Positions 14,801 through 22,943 of a stretch of 42,255 nt of DNA are shown piece by piece. Every line of letters begins with the position of its first letter. Position 1 is the first letter of the stretch. Below the pieces are notes generated by a model. It was not told the origin of the DNA, did no database searches, and saw only the letters and a program-made list of their open reading frames with translations. A program made the translations under genes and the position numbers. The stretch covers positions 1-42,255 of the forward strand of contig CAZSWV010000013.1 of the NCBI GenBank assembly GCA_964611295.1, read 5' to 3'. The stretch is from B73-G16 sp964611295. Its GTDB lineage: Bacteria > Desulfobacterota > B13-G15.

Positions 14801-15589
14801 GGATTCAAGTACATGTAAAGCCAAAAACACGGAACCGGCAAAGATAACTGTTATAGCCCCTGAAGGCACATTCATCACAAAAGAAAAGGCCATTCCAGCA
14901 GTTATAAAACAAAAACCGAATATCCCACTTAACAACATGAGTTTTTTTAAGTCTTTGGTGAAATGGTTAGCTACAAGAACAGGTATTGTCAAAAGGGCTA
15001 TGACCAAAATAATCCCAATTGCTCTCATCATAACAATACAACTTACTGCAGTCAAAACGAGGAAGAGGGTATTGTAAATCCTTGGGTTTATACCTACGAT
15101 CGGACAAAACTCAGGGTCAAAAGATACAGCTATTATCTCTTTCCAAAAGCCTAAACTTATAAACGAGAGAGCGATCACAAGCGCTCCTATAAGCCACAAT
15201 TCCCCTTCAGTGACCATTAAGATGTTACCGAAAAGGTAGCCCATTAGGTCCCCTCTGTAGCCAGGTTTTAAGGCTATGAGCATGGCCCCAAGAGCCATTC
15301 CCAGGGCCCATAGGATCCCTATGGCTGAATCCTCAGACACCCTCAGTTTGTTCAAACTGAGCCCCGTGGCGAAGGCCGAAAGGGTTGTGAAGATCAAGGC
15401 GGCCTTAAAGGGATCCACACCCAAAAAGACCCCTAGGCCAATCCCACCAAAGGCAGCGTGGGCTATGCCCCCTGTCAAGAAAACCATCCTCCGCGTGACC
15501 ACAAGGGGCCCGATAAGGGCAGAGGCCCATGAAACGAAAAGGGCAACCAATAAAGCGTTCTTTACGAATTGGTATTCGAAAATGCTCAT
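14774..15589 (-). CDS. znuB: Metal ABC transporter permease (ZnuB/MntB type)
   Basis: 271 aa with about eight membrane helices, ABC-3 family. Typical signatures are LVVTRRMVFLTGGIAHAAFGGIGLG near the N-terminus, the FDPEF coupling segment, and MRAIGIILVIALLTIPV. It moves Zn, Mn or Fe across the inner membrane with the ATPase encoded just upstream. The znuC stop and this ATG share a base (TGATG); a GTG three bases earlier would also serve. No gene for the periplasmic binding protein (ZnuA) or a Zur site is visible nearby, so the metal cannot be assigned. Confidence 0.9.
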   Translation of the reverse strand: MSIFEYQFVKNALLVALFVSWASALIGPLVVTRRMVFLTGGIAHAAFGGIGLGVFLGVDPFKAALIFTTLSAFATGLSLNKLRVSEDSAIGILWALGMALGAMLIALKPGYRGDLMGYLFGNILMVTEGELWLIGALVIALSFISLGFWKEIIAVSFDPEFCPIVGINPRIYNTLFLVLTAVSCIVMMRAIGIILVIALLTIPVLVANHFTKDLKKLMLLSGIFGFCFITAGMAFSFVMNVPSGAITVIFAGSVFLALHVLESLFSPEERY

Positions 15590-16344
15590 CACGTGTGGTC
15601 CTTTAGCACCCTATGGGGTACGCCATGGGCTATCAGGTCCACAGGGCATCCATAAACTGCCTCAAGTTCTTCTGGTCTGATTTCCTTGGTTCCGTGATAA
15701 TAAAGGCGGCGGTTAAGGCATGCAATTTTTTCCACATGCTGGGAAAGTACGCCTACGTCATGCGTTACAAGGAGGATGGTCAATCCTTTCTCTTTCCTAA
15801 GACTTTGTAGGAGTTCGAAGAACTCCGTCTCGAAGGGGATGTCTACATTCGAGGTAGGCTCGTCAAGCAGTAGTACCTTCGCTTCCGAAGCCAAGGCCCT
15901 GGCAATCAGCACCCGTTGTAATTCCCCTCCCGAAAGGGTTGATATGAGCCTGTCCTTGAGGTGATGGATTTCCAAGGACCTTAAGATTTCCTCCACTTGT
16001 TCTCGGTCTTGCCTTGAGAAACCCCGAAAGGGCCCCTTTCCCCTCAACCTACCCATTAGAACTACATCGAAGACCTTAAGGGGAAAGTCTTTGTTGAAGG
16101 TTCCCTGTTGGGGTACGTAACCTAAAAAACGCCTACCCTTCTCTGGAGGAAACCCATACACCCAAACTGACCCCCTTGCCGGCTCTATTAATCCGAGGAT
16201 TACCCTGAGCAAGGTGGTCTTACCCGCACCGTTTGGACCTATGATGCCCACGAAATCCCCTTCTTCGACCCAAAAATTGACCCCTTCAAGTACAACCTTA
16301 CGATCTATTATCACCCATACGTCTGTTAACTTTACTGCTTCCAT
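15589..16344 (-). CDS. znuC: Metal ABC transporter ATP-binding protein (ZnuC type)
   Basis: 251 aa. Walker A GPNGAGKTTLLR, Q-loop YVPQQGTFNKDFP, signature LSGGELQRVLIARAL, Walker B VLLLDEPTS and the switch His in LLVTHDVG are all intact. The Q-loop and SGGELQR context is that of the Zn/Mn importers, and the partner permease is adjacent. The ATG at 16344 begins at the family's usual first strand (MEAVKLTDVWV); the frame stays open upstream to 16404 but would run into the leuB promoter region. Confidence 0.92.
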   Translation of the reverse strand: MEAVKLTDVWVIIDRKVVLEGVNFWVEEGDFVGIIGPNGAGKTTLLRVILGLIEPARGSVWVYGFPPEKGRRFLGYVPQQGTFNKDFPLKVFDVVLMGRLRGKGPFRGFSRQDREQVEEILRSLEIHHLKDRLISTLSGGELQRVLIARALASEAKVLLLDEPTSNVDIPFETEFFELLQSLRKEKGLTILLVTHDVGVLSQHVEKIACLNRRLYYHGTKEIRPEELEAVYGCPVDLIAHGVPHRVLKDHT

Positions 16345-16355
16345 CTTAGCTTTTA

Positions 16356-16364
16356 TGGTATACT
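16356..16364 (+). promoter_or_regulatory. Extended -10 promoter element for leuB
   Basis: TGGTATACT is an extended -10 (TGn-TATACT), placing the start near 16371 and giving a leader of about 28 nt with a strong GGGAGG site 6 nt before the leuB ATG. No convincing -35 box lies at the right distance, which is common for extended -10 promoters. Confidence 0.55.
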
Positions 16365-16398
16365 TTTTGGCCCAACTTATCCAACTGGGAGGAAGAAG

Positions 16399-17469
16399 AT
16401 GCATTCACGCACTTATAAAATAGCGGTTATCCCAGGAGATGGTACAGGTCCTGAAGTGATACGCGAAGGGGTAAAGGTCCTTGAAGCCGCTGCAAGAAGG
16501 GGAGGTTTTAAGGTCAACTGGATTTACTATGACCTCGGAGGAGAACGTTATCTTAAGACCGGTGAAACCCTTCCCGAGAGGGTGATGGAAGAACTCAAGC
16601 AGATGGACGCCATATACCTAGGGGCGATAGGTCACCCTCAGGTAAAACCGGGGATATTGGAAAGGGGGATACTTTTGAGGTTGAGGTTTGAGCTTGACCT
16701 CTATATAAACTTAAGGCCTGTCAAACTATACCCGGGTGTTGAGACCCCTTTAAAGGATAAGGGGCCTGAAGATATAGACTTCGTGGTCGTCAGGGAAAAT
16801 ACAGAGGGACTTTATGCAGGGGCAGGTGGGTTTTTGAGACGCGGAACGCCTTACGAAGTGGCCATTCAGACCTCTATAAATACCAGAATGGGAGTGGAAA
16901 GGTGCATAAGGTACGCTTACGAATATTGTCGCAGGCGCAATAAGAAGAAAAAGTTGACCCTCTGCGGCAAGACCAACGTCCTCACTTATGCCTTTGACCT
17001 ATGGGAACGGGTGTTTTACGAAGTCGGGGAGGAGTATCCTGACATCGAAAAGGATTACGTCCACGTAGATGCCCTGTGCATGTGGATGGTCAAAAACCCC
17101 GAGAGGTTTGATGTAATCGTCACCGATAACATGTTTGGGGATATCATCACGGACCTCGGGGCCATCATTCAAGGGGGGATGGGGGTAGCCGCCGGTGGTA
17201 ACATCAACCCGAAAGGGGTCTCCATGTTTGAACCGATTGGTGGTTCTGCCCCTAAGTATACGGGCAAAAACGTGGTGAACCCTCTTGCTGCCATCCTAGC
17301 TGGAAAGATGATGCTTGAGCACCTTGGAGAGGAAGAAGCTGCCCAGTGGGTGGAAAAGGCAGTAATAGAAGTAGCTTCCCACCATATGAAAAGCATGGAA
17401 GCGGGGAAAATGGGTCTATCGACATCTGAGGTAGGAGACCTAGTGGCTGAATACGTCCAAAAGGTTTAA
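16399..17469 (+). CDS. leuB: 3-isopropylmalate dehydrogenase family protein
   Basis: 356 aa, full length for the isopropylmalate/isocitrate dehydrogenase superfamily. It has IPGDGTGPEV at about 10-19, the substrate-side LRLRFELDLYINLRPVKLYPGV, the RENTEGLYAG loop, and the metal-binding VTDNMFGDIITDLGA. The LRLRFELDLY helix with hydrophobic residues favours isopropylmalate (leucine synthesis) over isocitrate, but homoisocitrate or methylmalate dehydrogenases look similar. No leuA, leuC or leuD is nearby. GGGAGG lies 6 nt before the ATG. It ends 4 nt inside the convergent regulator gene. Confidence 0.88.
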   Translation: MHSRTYKIAVIPGDGTGPEVIREGVKVLEAAARRGGFKVNWIYYDLGGERYLKTGETLPERVMEELKQMDAIYLGAIGHPQVKPGILERGILLRLRFELDLYINLRPVKLYPGVETPLKDKGPEDIDFVVVRENTEGLYAGAGGFLRRGTPYEVAIQTSINTRMGVERCIRYAYEYCRRRNKKKKLTLCGKTNVLTYAFDLWERVFYEVGEEYPDIEKDYVHVDALCMWMVKNPERFDVIVTDNMFGDIITDLGAIIQGGMGVAAGGNINPKGVSMFEPIGGSAPKYTGKNVVNPLAAILAGKMMLEHLGEEEAAQWVEKAVIEVASHHMKSMEAGKMGLSTSEVGDLVAEYVQKV

Positions 17470-18188
17470 GGGGTTATTTCGTAGTCCTCCAGTTTTTTGC
17501 GAAGCGTATTTCGGTTTATCCCAAGGACCTGTGCAGCTCTGCTTTGAACGTTGCCCACCTTCTTCATGACACAAGCTATCAAACGCCTTTCCACTATTTC
17601 GGTGATTTCCCTCAAGAGGTTCCCTCGGTTCAGGGAAAAGTTAGCCAAAACCTTCTCCACTTTCCTTTCCAGTATTTCATCGACACTCAGCTCGTCCCAA
17701 AGGCTACTGGCGAAGAACACAGGCGCCAAAACCCCAGACACCCAACGCATGGAACGCTCCAGGGCCTTTTCCTTTGCCTCACGACCGTGTAGGGTCATCA
17801 TAACCCCTTTTAGGTCCCCTGCCGCGATAAGAGGAGACAAAACCAAGATGCCTTTACTCCTGGTCTTACCCAAAAGGGGATCGTCTTGGGGAGAATCCAA
17901 CACCAAGACCTCGTGCCTGAAAAGCCTCGCTTTTATCCCTTCTTCTGGATCCCATGGATTCCCTTTTAGGTCCTGACAAGGTAAACCATAGGCATACCTA
18001 ACGTAAAATCCCCCTGCGCTGTCTATACCGAGCCATATCCCTGCCTTCAGGTCCAACCATCCCTTAAGGAAGTCTAAGGAAAGCTCGAAAATCCGGATGG
18101 GATCGTTTTGTACCTGTATTATGGGCAGGAGTTCGTTCAGAAGTGAAACTGCAAGTCCTAATTCCGCTGGGTCCTTTGACGGATCCAT
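17466..18188 (-). CDS. GAF-like sensor with C-terminal Fis-type DNA-binding domain
   Basis: 240 aa. The first 190 residues have the strand-helix pattern of a GAF domain (LDLKAGIWLGIDSAGGFYVRY, then LVLSPLIAAGDLKGVMMT). The last 45 are a Fis/HTH_8 helix-turn-helix (VERRLIACVMKKVGNVQSRAAQVLGINRNTLRKKL). There is no AAA+ domain, so it is not a sigma-54 activator of the usual NtrC shape. The ATG at 18188 is chosen because the upstream in-frame start at 18233 lies ahead of the predicted -10 box. The promoter overlaps that of the divergent MBL gene around a palindrome, which suggests autoregulation. The ligand is unknown. Confidence 0.8.
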   Translation of the reverse strand: MDPSKDPAELGLAVSLLNELLPIIQVQNDPIRIFELSLDFLKGWLDLKAGIWLGIDSAGGFYVRYAYGLPCQDLKGNPWDPEEGIKARLFRHEVLVLDSPQDDPLLGKTRSKGILVLSPLIAAGDLKGVMMTLHGREAKEKALERSMRWVSGVLAPVFFASSLWDELSVDEILERKVEKVLANFSLNRGNLLREITEIVERRLIACVMKKVGNVQSRAAQVLGINRNTLRKKLEDYEITP

Positions 18189-18198
18189 CTCTTCGGTT

Positions 18199-18227
18199 TT
18201 GAACGCTGTCTGACAGCACCGTATAAT
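18199..18227 (+). promoter_or_regulatory. Promoter for the MBL-fold / tatAC unit
   Basis: TTGAAC at 18199-18204 and a perfect TATAAT at 18222-18227 are spaced 17 bp apart. The start would be near 18234, about 36 nt before the MBL ATG. The palindrome 18205-18217 fills the spacer. Confidence 0.65.
18205..18217. promoter_or_regulatory. Palindromic operator candidate GCTGTC-T-GACAGC
   Basis: A perfect 6+1+6 inverted repeat lies between the -35 and -10 of the rightward promoter and at the predicted start of the leftward one. A protein bound here could block both. The divergent Fis-type regulator is the obvious candidate, by position only. Confidence 0.55.
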
Positions 18228-18252
18228 ATCCACATAAGGGCTTTCTTGACAA
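18223..18252 (-). promoter_or_regulatory. Promoter for the GAF-Fis regulator
   Basis: On the minus strand TTGTCA (complement of 18247-18252) and TATTAT (complement of 18223-18228) are 18 bp apart, each matching 5 of 6. The -10 core is the same DNA as the rightward TATAAT, so the two promoters exclude each other physically. Confidence 0.6.
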
Positions 18253-18269
18253 GGCCCTCTGAGAGCGAG

Positions 18270-19019
18270 ATGGAACTCACCGTCATCGGTTCAGGGACTG
18301 GAGTACCTTCCCCAAGGCGTGGTGCGCCATCTCTACTCCTTAAGGTCAATGGCAAAAACCTCTTGGTGGACATAGGTTCTGGAACCCTCCAGAAGCTTCT
18401 TCTCCTTGGACTAAACTACCATGACCCTGATGTGATCTTCTTGACCCATTTACATCCGGATCACATCTCCGACCTTCTGCCCTTTTTATTTGCGTGTAAA
18501 TACAGCCTTTCTCCTAGGACGAAAGACCTTTATATAATAGGCGGACGAGGTTTCCGGGAGTTCTACGAAGGGATGAAGTCCCTTTATGGACATTGGGTAA
18601 AAGGCGAAACCTATAGGCTCCATGTTCAGGAAGCCCCCTCTGGGAGGAGAAGTCTATTAGGATTCGAGTTCGTGACCCTTCCCCTTGACCATACACGTTC
18701 AAGCATAGGCATAAGGATAGAGGCCGAAGGTAAGTCCATCGTGTTCTCAGGGGATACCGATTACTGCCCTGAGATAGTGGAGCTTTCAAAGGGGGCTGAT
18801 CTGCTGGTCTTGGAATGTTCTTTCCCCAATTATCGAAAGGTAAAGGGGCATCTGACACCTGCCTTGGCGACAGAGATAGCCAAAGAGGCCAACGTGAAAA
18901 AGCTCCTCCTAACCCATTTTTACCCCCCCTGTGACGAGGTGGATATCCTTGAGGAGTGTGGAAAAGGATTCGAAGGAGAAGTGATATTGGCTGAGGACAT
19001 GATGAAGCTGTTTCTCTGA
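18270..19019 (+). CDS. MBL-fold metal-dependent hydrolase, RNase Z-like
   Basis: 249 aa. The fold markers are GSGTGVPSPRRGAPS at the N-terminus, the metal motif THLHPDHISDLLPF, VFSGDTDYCPEIVEL, VLECSFPN, the GHLTP motif and LLLTHFYPP. These are typical of the RNase Z/arylsulfatase-like branch of metallo-beta-lactamases. The exosite arm of true RNase Z is not evident, so a phosphodiesterase or other small-molecule role is as likely as tRNA 3' processing. The ATG at 18270 starts directly at the first strand; an earlier in-frame start at 18246 is less likely. tatA follows 20 nt later and is probably in the same transcript. Confidence 0.85.
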   Translation: MELTVIGSGTGVPSPRRGAPSLLLKVNGKNLLVDIGSGTLQKLLLLGLNYHDPDVIFLTHLHPDHISDLLPFLFACKYSLSPRTKDLYIIGGRGFREFYEGMKSLYGHWVKGETYRLHVQEAPSGRRSLLGFEFVTLPLDHTRSSIGIRIEAEGKSIVFSGDTDYCPEIVELSKGADLLVLECSFPNYRKVKGHLTPALATEIAKEANVKKLLLTHFYPPCDEVDILEECGKGFEGEVILAEDMMKLFL

Positions 19020-19039
19020 AACAGAAAGGAGGTTAAGGC

Positions 19040-19279
19040 ATGTTTGGCATAGGAACAGGTGAACTTCTCCTTATATTTTTTTTGGCCTTGATCCTCCTAG
19101 GTCCTAAGAGGATCCCACAGATTGCCAAGTCTTTAGGCAAAGCCGCAGCGGACTTAAGGCGCATGACAGAAGAGTTAAAACGGGATATAGAAACTTCAGA
19201 CCTCGAGGATAAAGACGCGCACCTTACTTCCAAAGAAGAAAAAGAACAACAGGAGGCTATAAAACACAGTGAACCTTGA
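19040..19279 (+). CDS. tatA: Sec-independent translocase subunit TatA/TatB
   Basis: 79 aa with an N-terminal membrane helix (GIGTGELLLIFFLALILLG), the GPKRIPQIAKSLGKA hinge and amphipathic helix, and an acidic, Lys-rich tail. The size and lack of a long C-terminal helix favour TatA, although the ELLLIF start and LRRMTEELKRDI segment are also seen in TatB; in a two-gene tatA-tatC system one protein can do both jobs. A strong AGGAGG precedes the ATG. It overlaps tatC by 11 nt. Confidence 0.92.
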   Translation: MFGIGTGELLLIFFLALILLGPKRIPQIAKSLGKAAADLRRMTEELKRDIETSDLEDKDAHLTSKEEKEQQEAIKHSEP

Positions 19280-20000
19280 GGAGAAGTCCTTTATAGAACA
19301 CCTGGAAGAGCTCCGTCAGAGGCTTATCAAGTGCTTGATAGTAGTAGGGATAGCTTTCGGGATATGTTACTTTTTTTCCAAGGAGATCCTGGATTTCTTA
19401 ATGGTGCCCCTTAAACGTTCAGTACCCGAGGGGGCAACTGCTATTTTCCTAAACCCAGCTGAGGCCTTTGTCACTTACATAAAGCTGTCCTTTTACAGCG
19501 CCCTCTTCTTCTCCTCACCTTACATCCTTTATCAGGTGTGGCTCTTTATAGCCCCAGGGCTTTATGCACACGAAAAACGCATGGTGCTACCCTTTATGAT
19601 CGTGGCAACCTTTCTTTTTGTCCTTGGAGTAGCCTTTGCCTACTTTGTGGTGTTCCCCTTTGGCCTCAAATTCTTGTTCAGTTTTTCAACGGAGTTCATA
19701 AGACCAGCACCTAGGCTCAAGGACTACCTAAGCTTTACCGCCACTTTGCTCATTGCCTTCGGCGTGGTCTTCGAATTGCCCGTGTTTGTCTACTTCTTGA
19801 CCAAAATGGGGGTAATCGACGAAAAGACCCTCTCGAAAAACAGACGTTACGCTATTTTGATCATCTTCATAGTAGCGGCGATTTTAACCCCTCCCGATGT
19901 CTTCACGCAGCTATTGATGGCAGCCCCTTTGCTTGCCCTTTACGAAATCAGCATATGGGTAGCAAAAGCAGCCAAAGCTAAACCTCGAAAATCAGCATAA
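19269..20000 (+). CDS. tatC: Sec-independent translocase subunit TatC
   Basis: 243 aa with six membrane helices. The N-terminal FIEHLEELRQRL motif, the FLNPAEAFVTYIKLSF segment, FIAPGLYAHEKR, and the FELPVFVYFL and ILTPPDVFTQ motifs are the standard TatC signatures. It binds twin-arginine signal peptides and recruits TatA. The start is a GTG at 19269 inside tatA, with AGGAGG 12 nt upstream. It ends 9 nt inside the convergent radical SAM gene. Confidence 0.97.
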   Translation: MNLEEKSFIEHLEELRQRLIKCLIVVGIAFGICYFFSKEILDFLMVPLKRSVPEGATAIFLNPAEAFVTYIKLSFYSALFFSSPYILYQVWLFIAPGLYAHEKRMVLPFMIVATFLFVLGVAFAYFVVFPFGLKFLFSFSTEFIRPAPRLKDYLSFTATLLIAFGVVFELPVFVYFLTKMGVIDEKTLSKNRRYAILIIFIVAAILTPPDVFTQLLMAAPLLALYEISIWVAKAAKAKPRKSA

Positions 20001-21098
20001 AAGGTGAACGTTCCCTAACCTTACTTCTTTAAGTCCAAAAGACTTCGCAACTTTAAGACACCTCAAAGCATAGTCCTTAGGGGTAGGGGGTAGATCCAAA
20101 AGGTGGAAATCCGGATGAAAGGCCAAAAGCACCCATGGAATCTCAGGGTCAATAGAAGATATGAACTGCGAAAGCCTCTCGATCTCCTTTTCATCTACAT
20201 ATCCCGGAACCAAAAGGGTACTTGCCACAAGCAAGGGGGGATCAGGCCTTTTTTTGGAGTATTCGGAAAGGAACTTGAAGTTTTCCTTTACCTCAGTGTT
20301 GCTAACGCCACAAAGGGCATAGCTTAACTCTTCGCTAAAGCACTTAAGGTCCACCTTTATACAACCACCTGTTTTTAGGCTAAGTTCTGCCATCTTCAGG
20401 AGGAAAGGCTTCGAAACCGCCCCGTTTGTCTCCCAACAAATCCTCAAAATCTTCTTGCCTGAGTCCCTCACCATCTTCCTAGCACATATTAGGGCATGTA
20501 CGACCTGAGGAGTAGGATCTCCGCCGAAAAAACAAACACAACTCACGCGTGGGCTAAGGGCTGCTTCAAAAAGCTCCTCGGTTTCATGGACATATGGAGG
20601 TTTTTGGCATCTCCTGTAGCTCCAATTCTGACAAAAAAGACAATCAAAATTACAAGCACAATAAAAAACGGCTAGATTGTAGTAACCGTACTCTGGACCT
20701 TTTGAATAGGAAAAGCAAGGATAACCCTTATCACTCCCTCCTGGACACACCCAACTGGCACAACAATTGGTAGGAAGGGGATCATAATACCATTGGACAT
20801 AGGCCTTTTTAGGACTTCCTGTAACTGGACGGATCCTATGACCTTTGTTTTCATGCACGCCACAAAAACCCCTTCCACCCTCTGGAATGCTACAACGGTT
20901 AGAACATATCCTACATCGCTTCCCCCCTTCTGCAGAGGGAACTCTTGGGGGCAAGCCGTCCCTTTCCCTCAACCTACTATGTAAGGCCAAAAGCCCATCC
21001 CTTGCCTCTTCAAAACGTTCCCTTATACAGTCGACACAAAATCCAAGCCTTTGAGATATCAAGATCGACTCCTTCTTACAAAGCCTACACTTACCCAT
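19992..21098 (-). CDS. Radical SAM protein related to pyruvate formate-lyase activating enzymes
   Basis: 368 aa. The radical SAM cluster is C149-x3-C153-x2-C156 (CNFDCLFC), followed by FFGGDPTPQ and WETNGAVSK. N-terminal to it are two cysteine sets: C4, C7, C21, C24 (zinc-ribbon-like) and C62, C65, C69, C79 in a CRICSNRCSIPEGGRGFCG block. That second block resembles the start of AmmeMemoRadiSam/PflA-like proteins. The substrate is unknown and no glycyl-radical enzyme is nearby. The ATG at 21098 has only a weak ribosome site. The upstream gap contains three DnaA-box-like sites. Confidence 0.83.
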   Translation of the reverse strand: MGKCRLCKKESILISQRLGFCVDCIRERFEEARDGLLALHSRLRERDGLPPRVPSAEGGKRCRICSNRCSIPEGGRGFCGVHENKGHRIRPVTGSPKKAYVQWYYDPLPTNCCASWVCPGGSDKGYPCFSYSKGPEYGYYNLAVFYCACNFDCLFCQNWSYRRCQKPPYVHETEELFEAALSPRVSCVCFFGGDPTPQVVHALICARKMVRDSGKKILRICWETNGAVSKPFLLKMAELSLKTGGCIKVDLKCFSEELSYALCGVSNTEVKENFKFLSEYSKKRPDPPLLVASTLLVPGYVDEKEIERLSQFISSIDPEIPWVLLAFHPDFHLLDLPPTPKDYALRCLKVAKSFGLKEVRLGNVHLLC

Positions 21099-21123
21099 CA
21101 GCGAAACAAGACCCTGTTGAAAT

Positions 21124-21238
21124 TGTGGAAAAAGACTATTACTTGGGAAAAACCTCTGGCCTTTGATCCTCTAATCCAAACGAGGACCTCCTTCCAAAAG
21201 TGGACTATGTTCCCCAATTTTTCCACACATTTTCCACA
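21124..21238. promoter_or_regulatory. Cluster of three DnaA-box-like sites
   Basis: TTTTCCACA, which fits the relaxed DnaA-box consensus TTWTNCACA, occurs at 21219-21227 and 21230-21238 as direct repeats 11 bp apart, and once inverted at 21124-21132. All three are in the 142-bp gap 21099-21240, which holds no gene I can support. No dnaA, dnaN, gidA or rpmH is nearby, so an origin is not claimed. Confidence 0.5.
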
Positions 21239-21240
21239 GC

Positions 21241-21870
21241 TCAAAACTCAACGCCGCCTTCCTTAAGGGAGGCCAAATGACAAGTGTCATTGATTAGCTT
21301 TGCCCTCCAAAGACCATCCCTGTATTCAAAGAGGTTCAAAGCAGAAGTGCTCTGCTCCACTTTCCAAAAGGCTGAAAGCCCCATACCTAACAAGTGGCAT
21401 ATGATGACCTTAAGCACTACCTTGTGGGTAACAAAAGCCACTGTCCTGTTACAAAAACCCTCTAAGACCGTCTCCACAAAAGGTGCTACCCTTCCGAGTA
21501 CGTCTTTTAACCCCTCCCCGGATGGAAACACGACTTCATGAGGCTTTTTTATCCAAAGTTCGTAAAGTCCTGGGAAGTTAACCTTCACTTCCTGCAGGGT
21601 GCGTCCTTGCCATTGCCCGTAATCTAAGTCTATGAGTTCCTCAGCCTCAACGACAGAAACACCAGTTTGTTCCGATATCCGGAGGGCAGTTTGTTTAGCC
21701 CTCATAAGGGGGCTTGAAAATATCACCTCTATTCCTTCTCCTCTTAAGCGTTCGGCCAAAAGGCCCGCTTCGGTCTCCCCAACATGGTCAAGAGGGATGT
21801 CCTCCCTTCCCCTAAATACTTCACCTGCGTTCCAAGCGGTCCTGCCATGTCTAACTAAAAAAAGCCTCAT
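21241..21870 (-). CDS. Histidine phosphatase family protein (phosphoglycerate mutase / CobC-like)
   Basis: 209 aa. It has the phosphohistidine motif LVRHGRTAWN at residues 5-14, RGREDIPLD, FSSPLMRAKQTA with the second Arg, Glu in ELIDLDYGQWQG, and the distal His in FVTHKVVLK. The overall pattern is that of alpha-ribazole phosphatase (CobC) or broad phosphatases of the GpmB type; no cobalamin genes lie nearby, so the substrate is open. The ATG overlaps the ychF stop as ATGA. Confidence 0.88.
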   Translation of the reverse strand: MRLFLVRHGRTAWNAGEVFRGREDIPLDHVGETEAGLLAERLRGEGIEVIFSSPLMRAKQTALRISEQTGVSVVEAEELIDLDYGQWQGRTLQEVKVNFPGLYELWIKKPHEVVFPSGEGLKDVLGRVAPFVETVLEGFCNRTVAFVTHKVVLKVIICHLLGMGLSAFWKVEQSTSALNLFEYRDGLWRAKLINDTCHLASLKEGGVEF

Positions 21871-22943
21871 ATGTGAAACCTGAAAAAGATCACGTCGCCG
21901 TCTTGTACTTCATAATCCCTTCCTTCAAACCGCACAAGCCCTTTTTCCCTAACCAGATGCTCAGACCCTAGGGCCAAAAGGTCCTCAACCCTCATGACCT
22001 CAGCCCTTATGAAGCCTTTTTGCATATCGCTATGGATCATACCAGCAGCTTCCTGGGCCTTCGTCCCCTGCCTTACGGTCCACGCCCTCAGGTCTTGATT
22101 GGCAGTGGTATAAAAAGTAACCAGCCCCAAAAGCCCATAACCCACCTTCACCACCTTCGAAAGGGCCCCTTCAGAAAGCCCCAACTCCTTTCTAAACTGC
22201 TCCCTTTCCTCTGGTTCTAATTCGAAAAGTTCAAGTTCTACTTTAGCATTCACCTCAACCAGGGGGACGCCTTCTCGGTCCGCCATTTCCTTTAGCTTAT
22301 TCAGGTACTTTTCCCCTCCTTCGGAGAAGTTGGCTATATAAAAATACGGCTTAATTGTTATCAGAGGAAGGTCTTTAGGGAGGTCTTTTATATCTCTTAA
22401 GAAGTTACGGGCTAGTTTCCCCTCTGAGAGCCATTTTAAAAGTTCCTCTAGCAACTCTACTTCCTTCTTAAGTTCTTGAGGGCCAACCCTTGCTGCTTTT
22501 CTCAGTTTTTCGAGCCTACGTTCCACAAGTTCCAAGTCCGAGAGGATCAACTCTAAGGTAACCGTTTCTACGTCCCTTTGTGGATCTGGTTCTCCGTAAG
22601 GATGGGAGACCTCGGGGTCCACAAAGCACCTCACCACGTGGGCTATGGCGTCTACATCCCTTATGTAAGAAAGGAACTGGTTACCTAAACCCTCGCCTTT
22701 GCTTGCCCCCTTGATGAGGCCAGCGATGTCCACGAAAGAAAGGGTAGCGGGTGTCACCTTCTTGGGCTTAAGGAGCTCCTCAAGGGCTCGGAGCCGTTCA
22801 TCAGGTACAGCCACCTTCCCGATATTGGGATCAACGGTTGTAAAAGGATAAGGGGCTACAGTGGCATTGGCCTGTGTCAAGGCGTTAAAGATGGTGGACT
22901 TCCCTGCATTGGGAAGTCCCACTATACCACATTTAAACCCCAT
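21867..22943 (-). CDS. ychF: Redox-regulated ATPase YchF (Obg-like)
   Basis: 358 aa, the standard length. It has the P-loop GLPNAGKSTIFNAL at about 9-22, the YPFTTVDPNIGKV switch, DIAGLIKGASKGEGLGNQFL, a coiled-coil insertion, and a C-terminal TGS domain (GLVTFYTTANQDLRAWTVRQG). The family prefers ATP to GTP and associates with ribosomes. It overlaps the Nudix gene upstream by 11 nt and the phosphatase downstream by 4 nt. Confidence 0.97.
   Translation of the reverse strand: MGFKCGIVGLPNAGKSTIFNALTQANATVAPYPFTTVDPNIGKVAVPDERLRALEELLKPKKVTPATLSFVDIAGLIKGASKGEGLGNQFLSYIRDVDAIAHVVRCFVDPEVSHPYGEPDPQRDVETVTLELILSDLELVERRLEKLRKAARVGPQELKKEVELLEELLKWLSEGKLARNFLRDIKDLPKDLPLITIKPYFYIANFSEGGEKYLNKLKEMADREGVPLVEVNAKVELELFELEPEEREQFRKELGLSEGALSKVVKVGYGLLGLVTFYTTANQDLRAWTVRQGTKAQEAAGMIHSDMQKGFIRAEVMRVEDLLALGSEHLVREKGLVRFEGRDYEVQDGDVIFFRFHI

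Noticed and set aside
21099..21240. Chromosomal replication origin
   Set aside because: Only three relaxed boxes, no AT-rich unwinding tract, and none of the usual origin neighbours (dnaA, dnaN, gidA/mnmG, rpmH).
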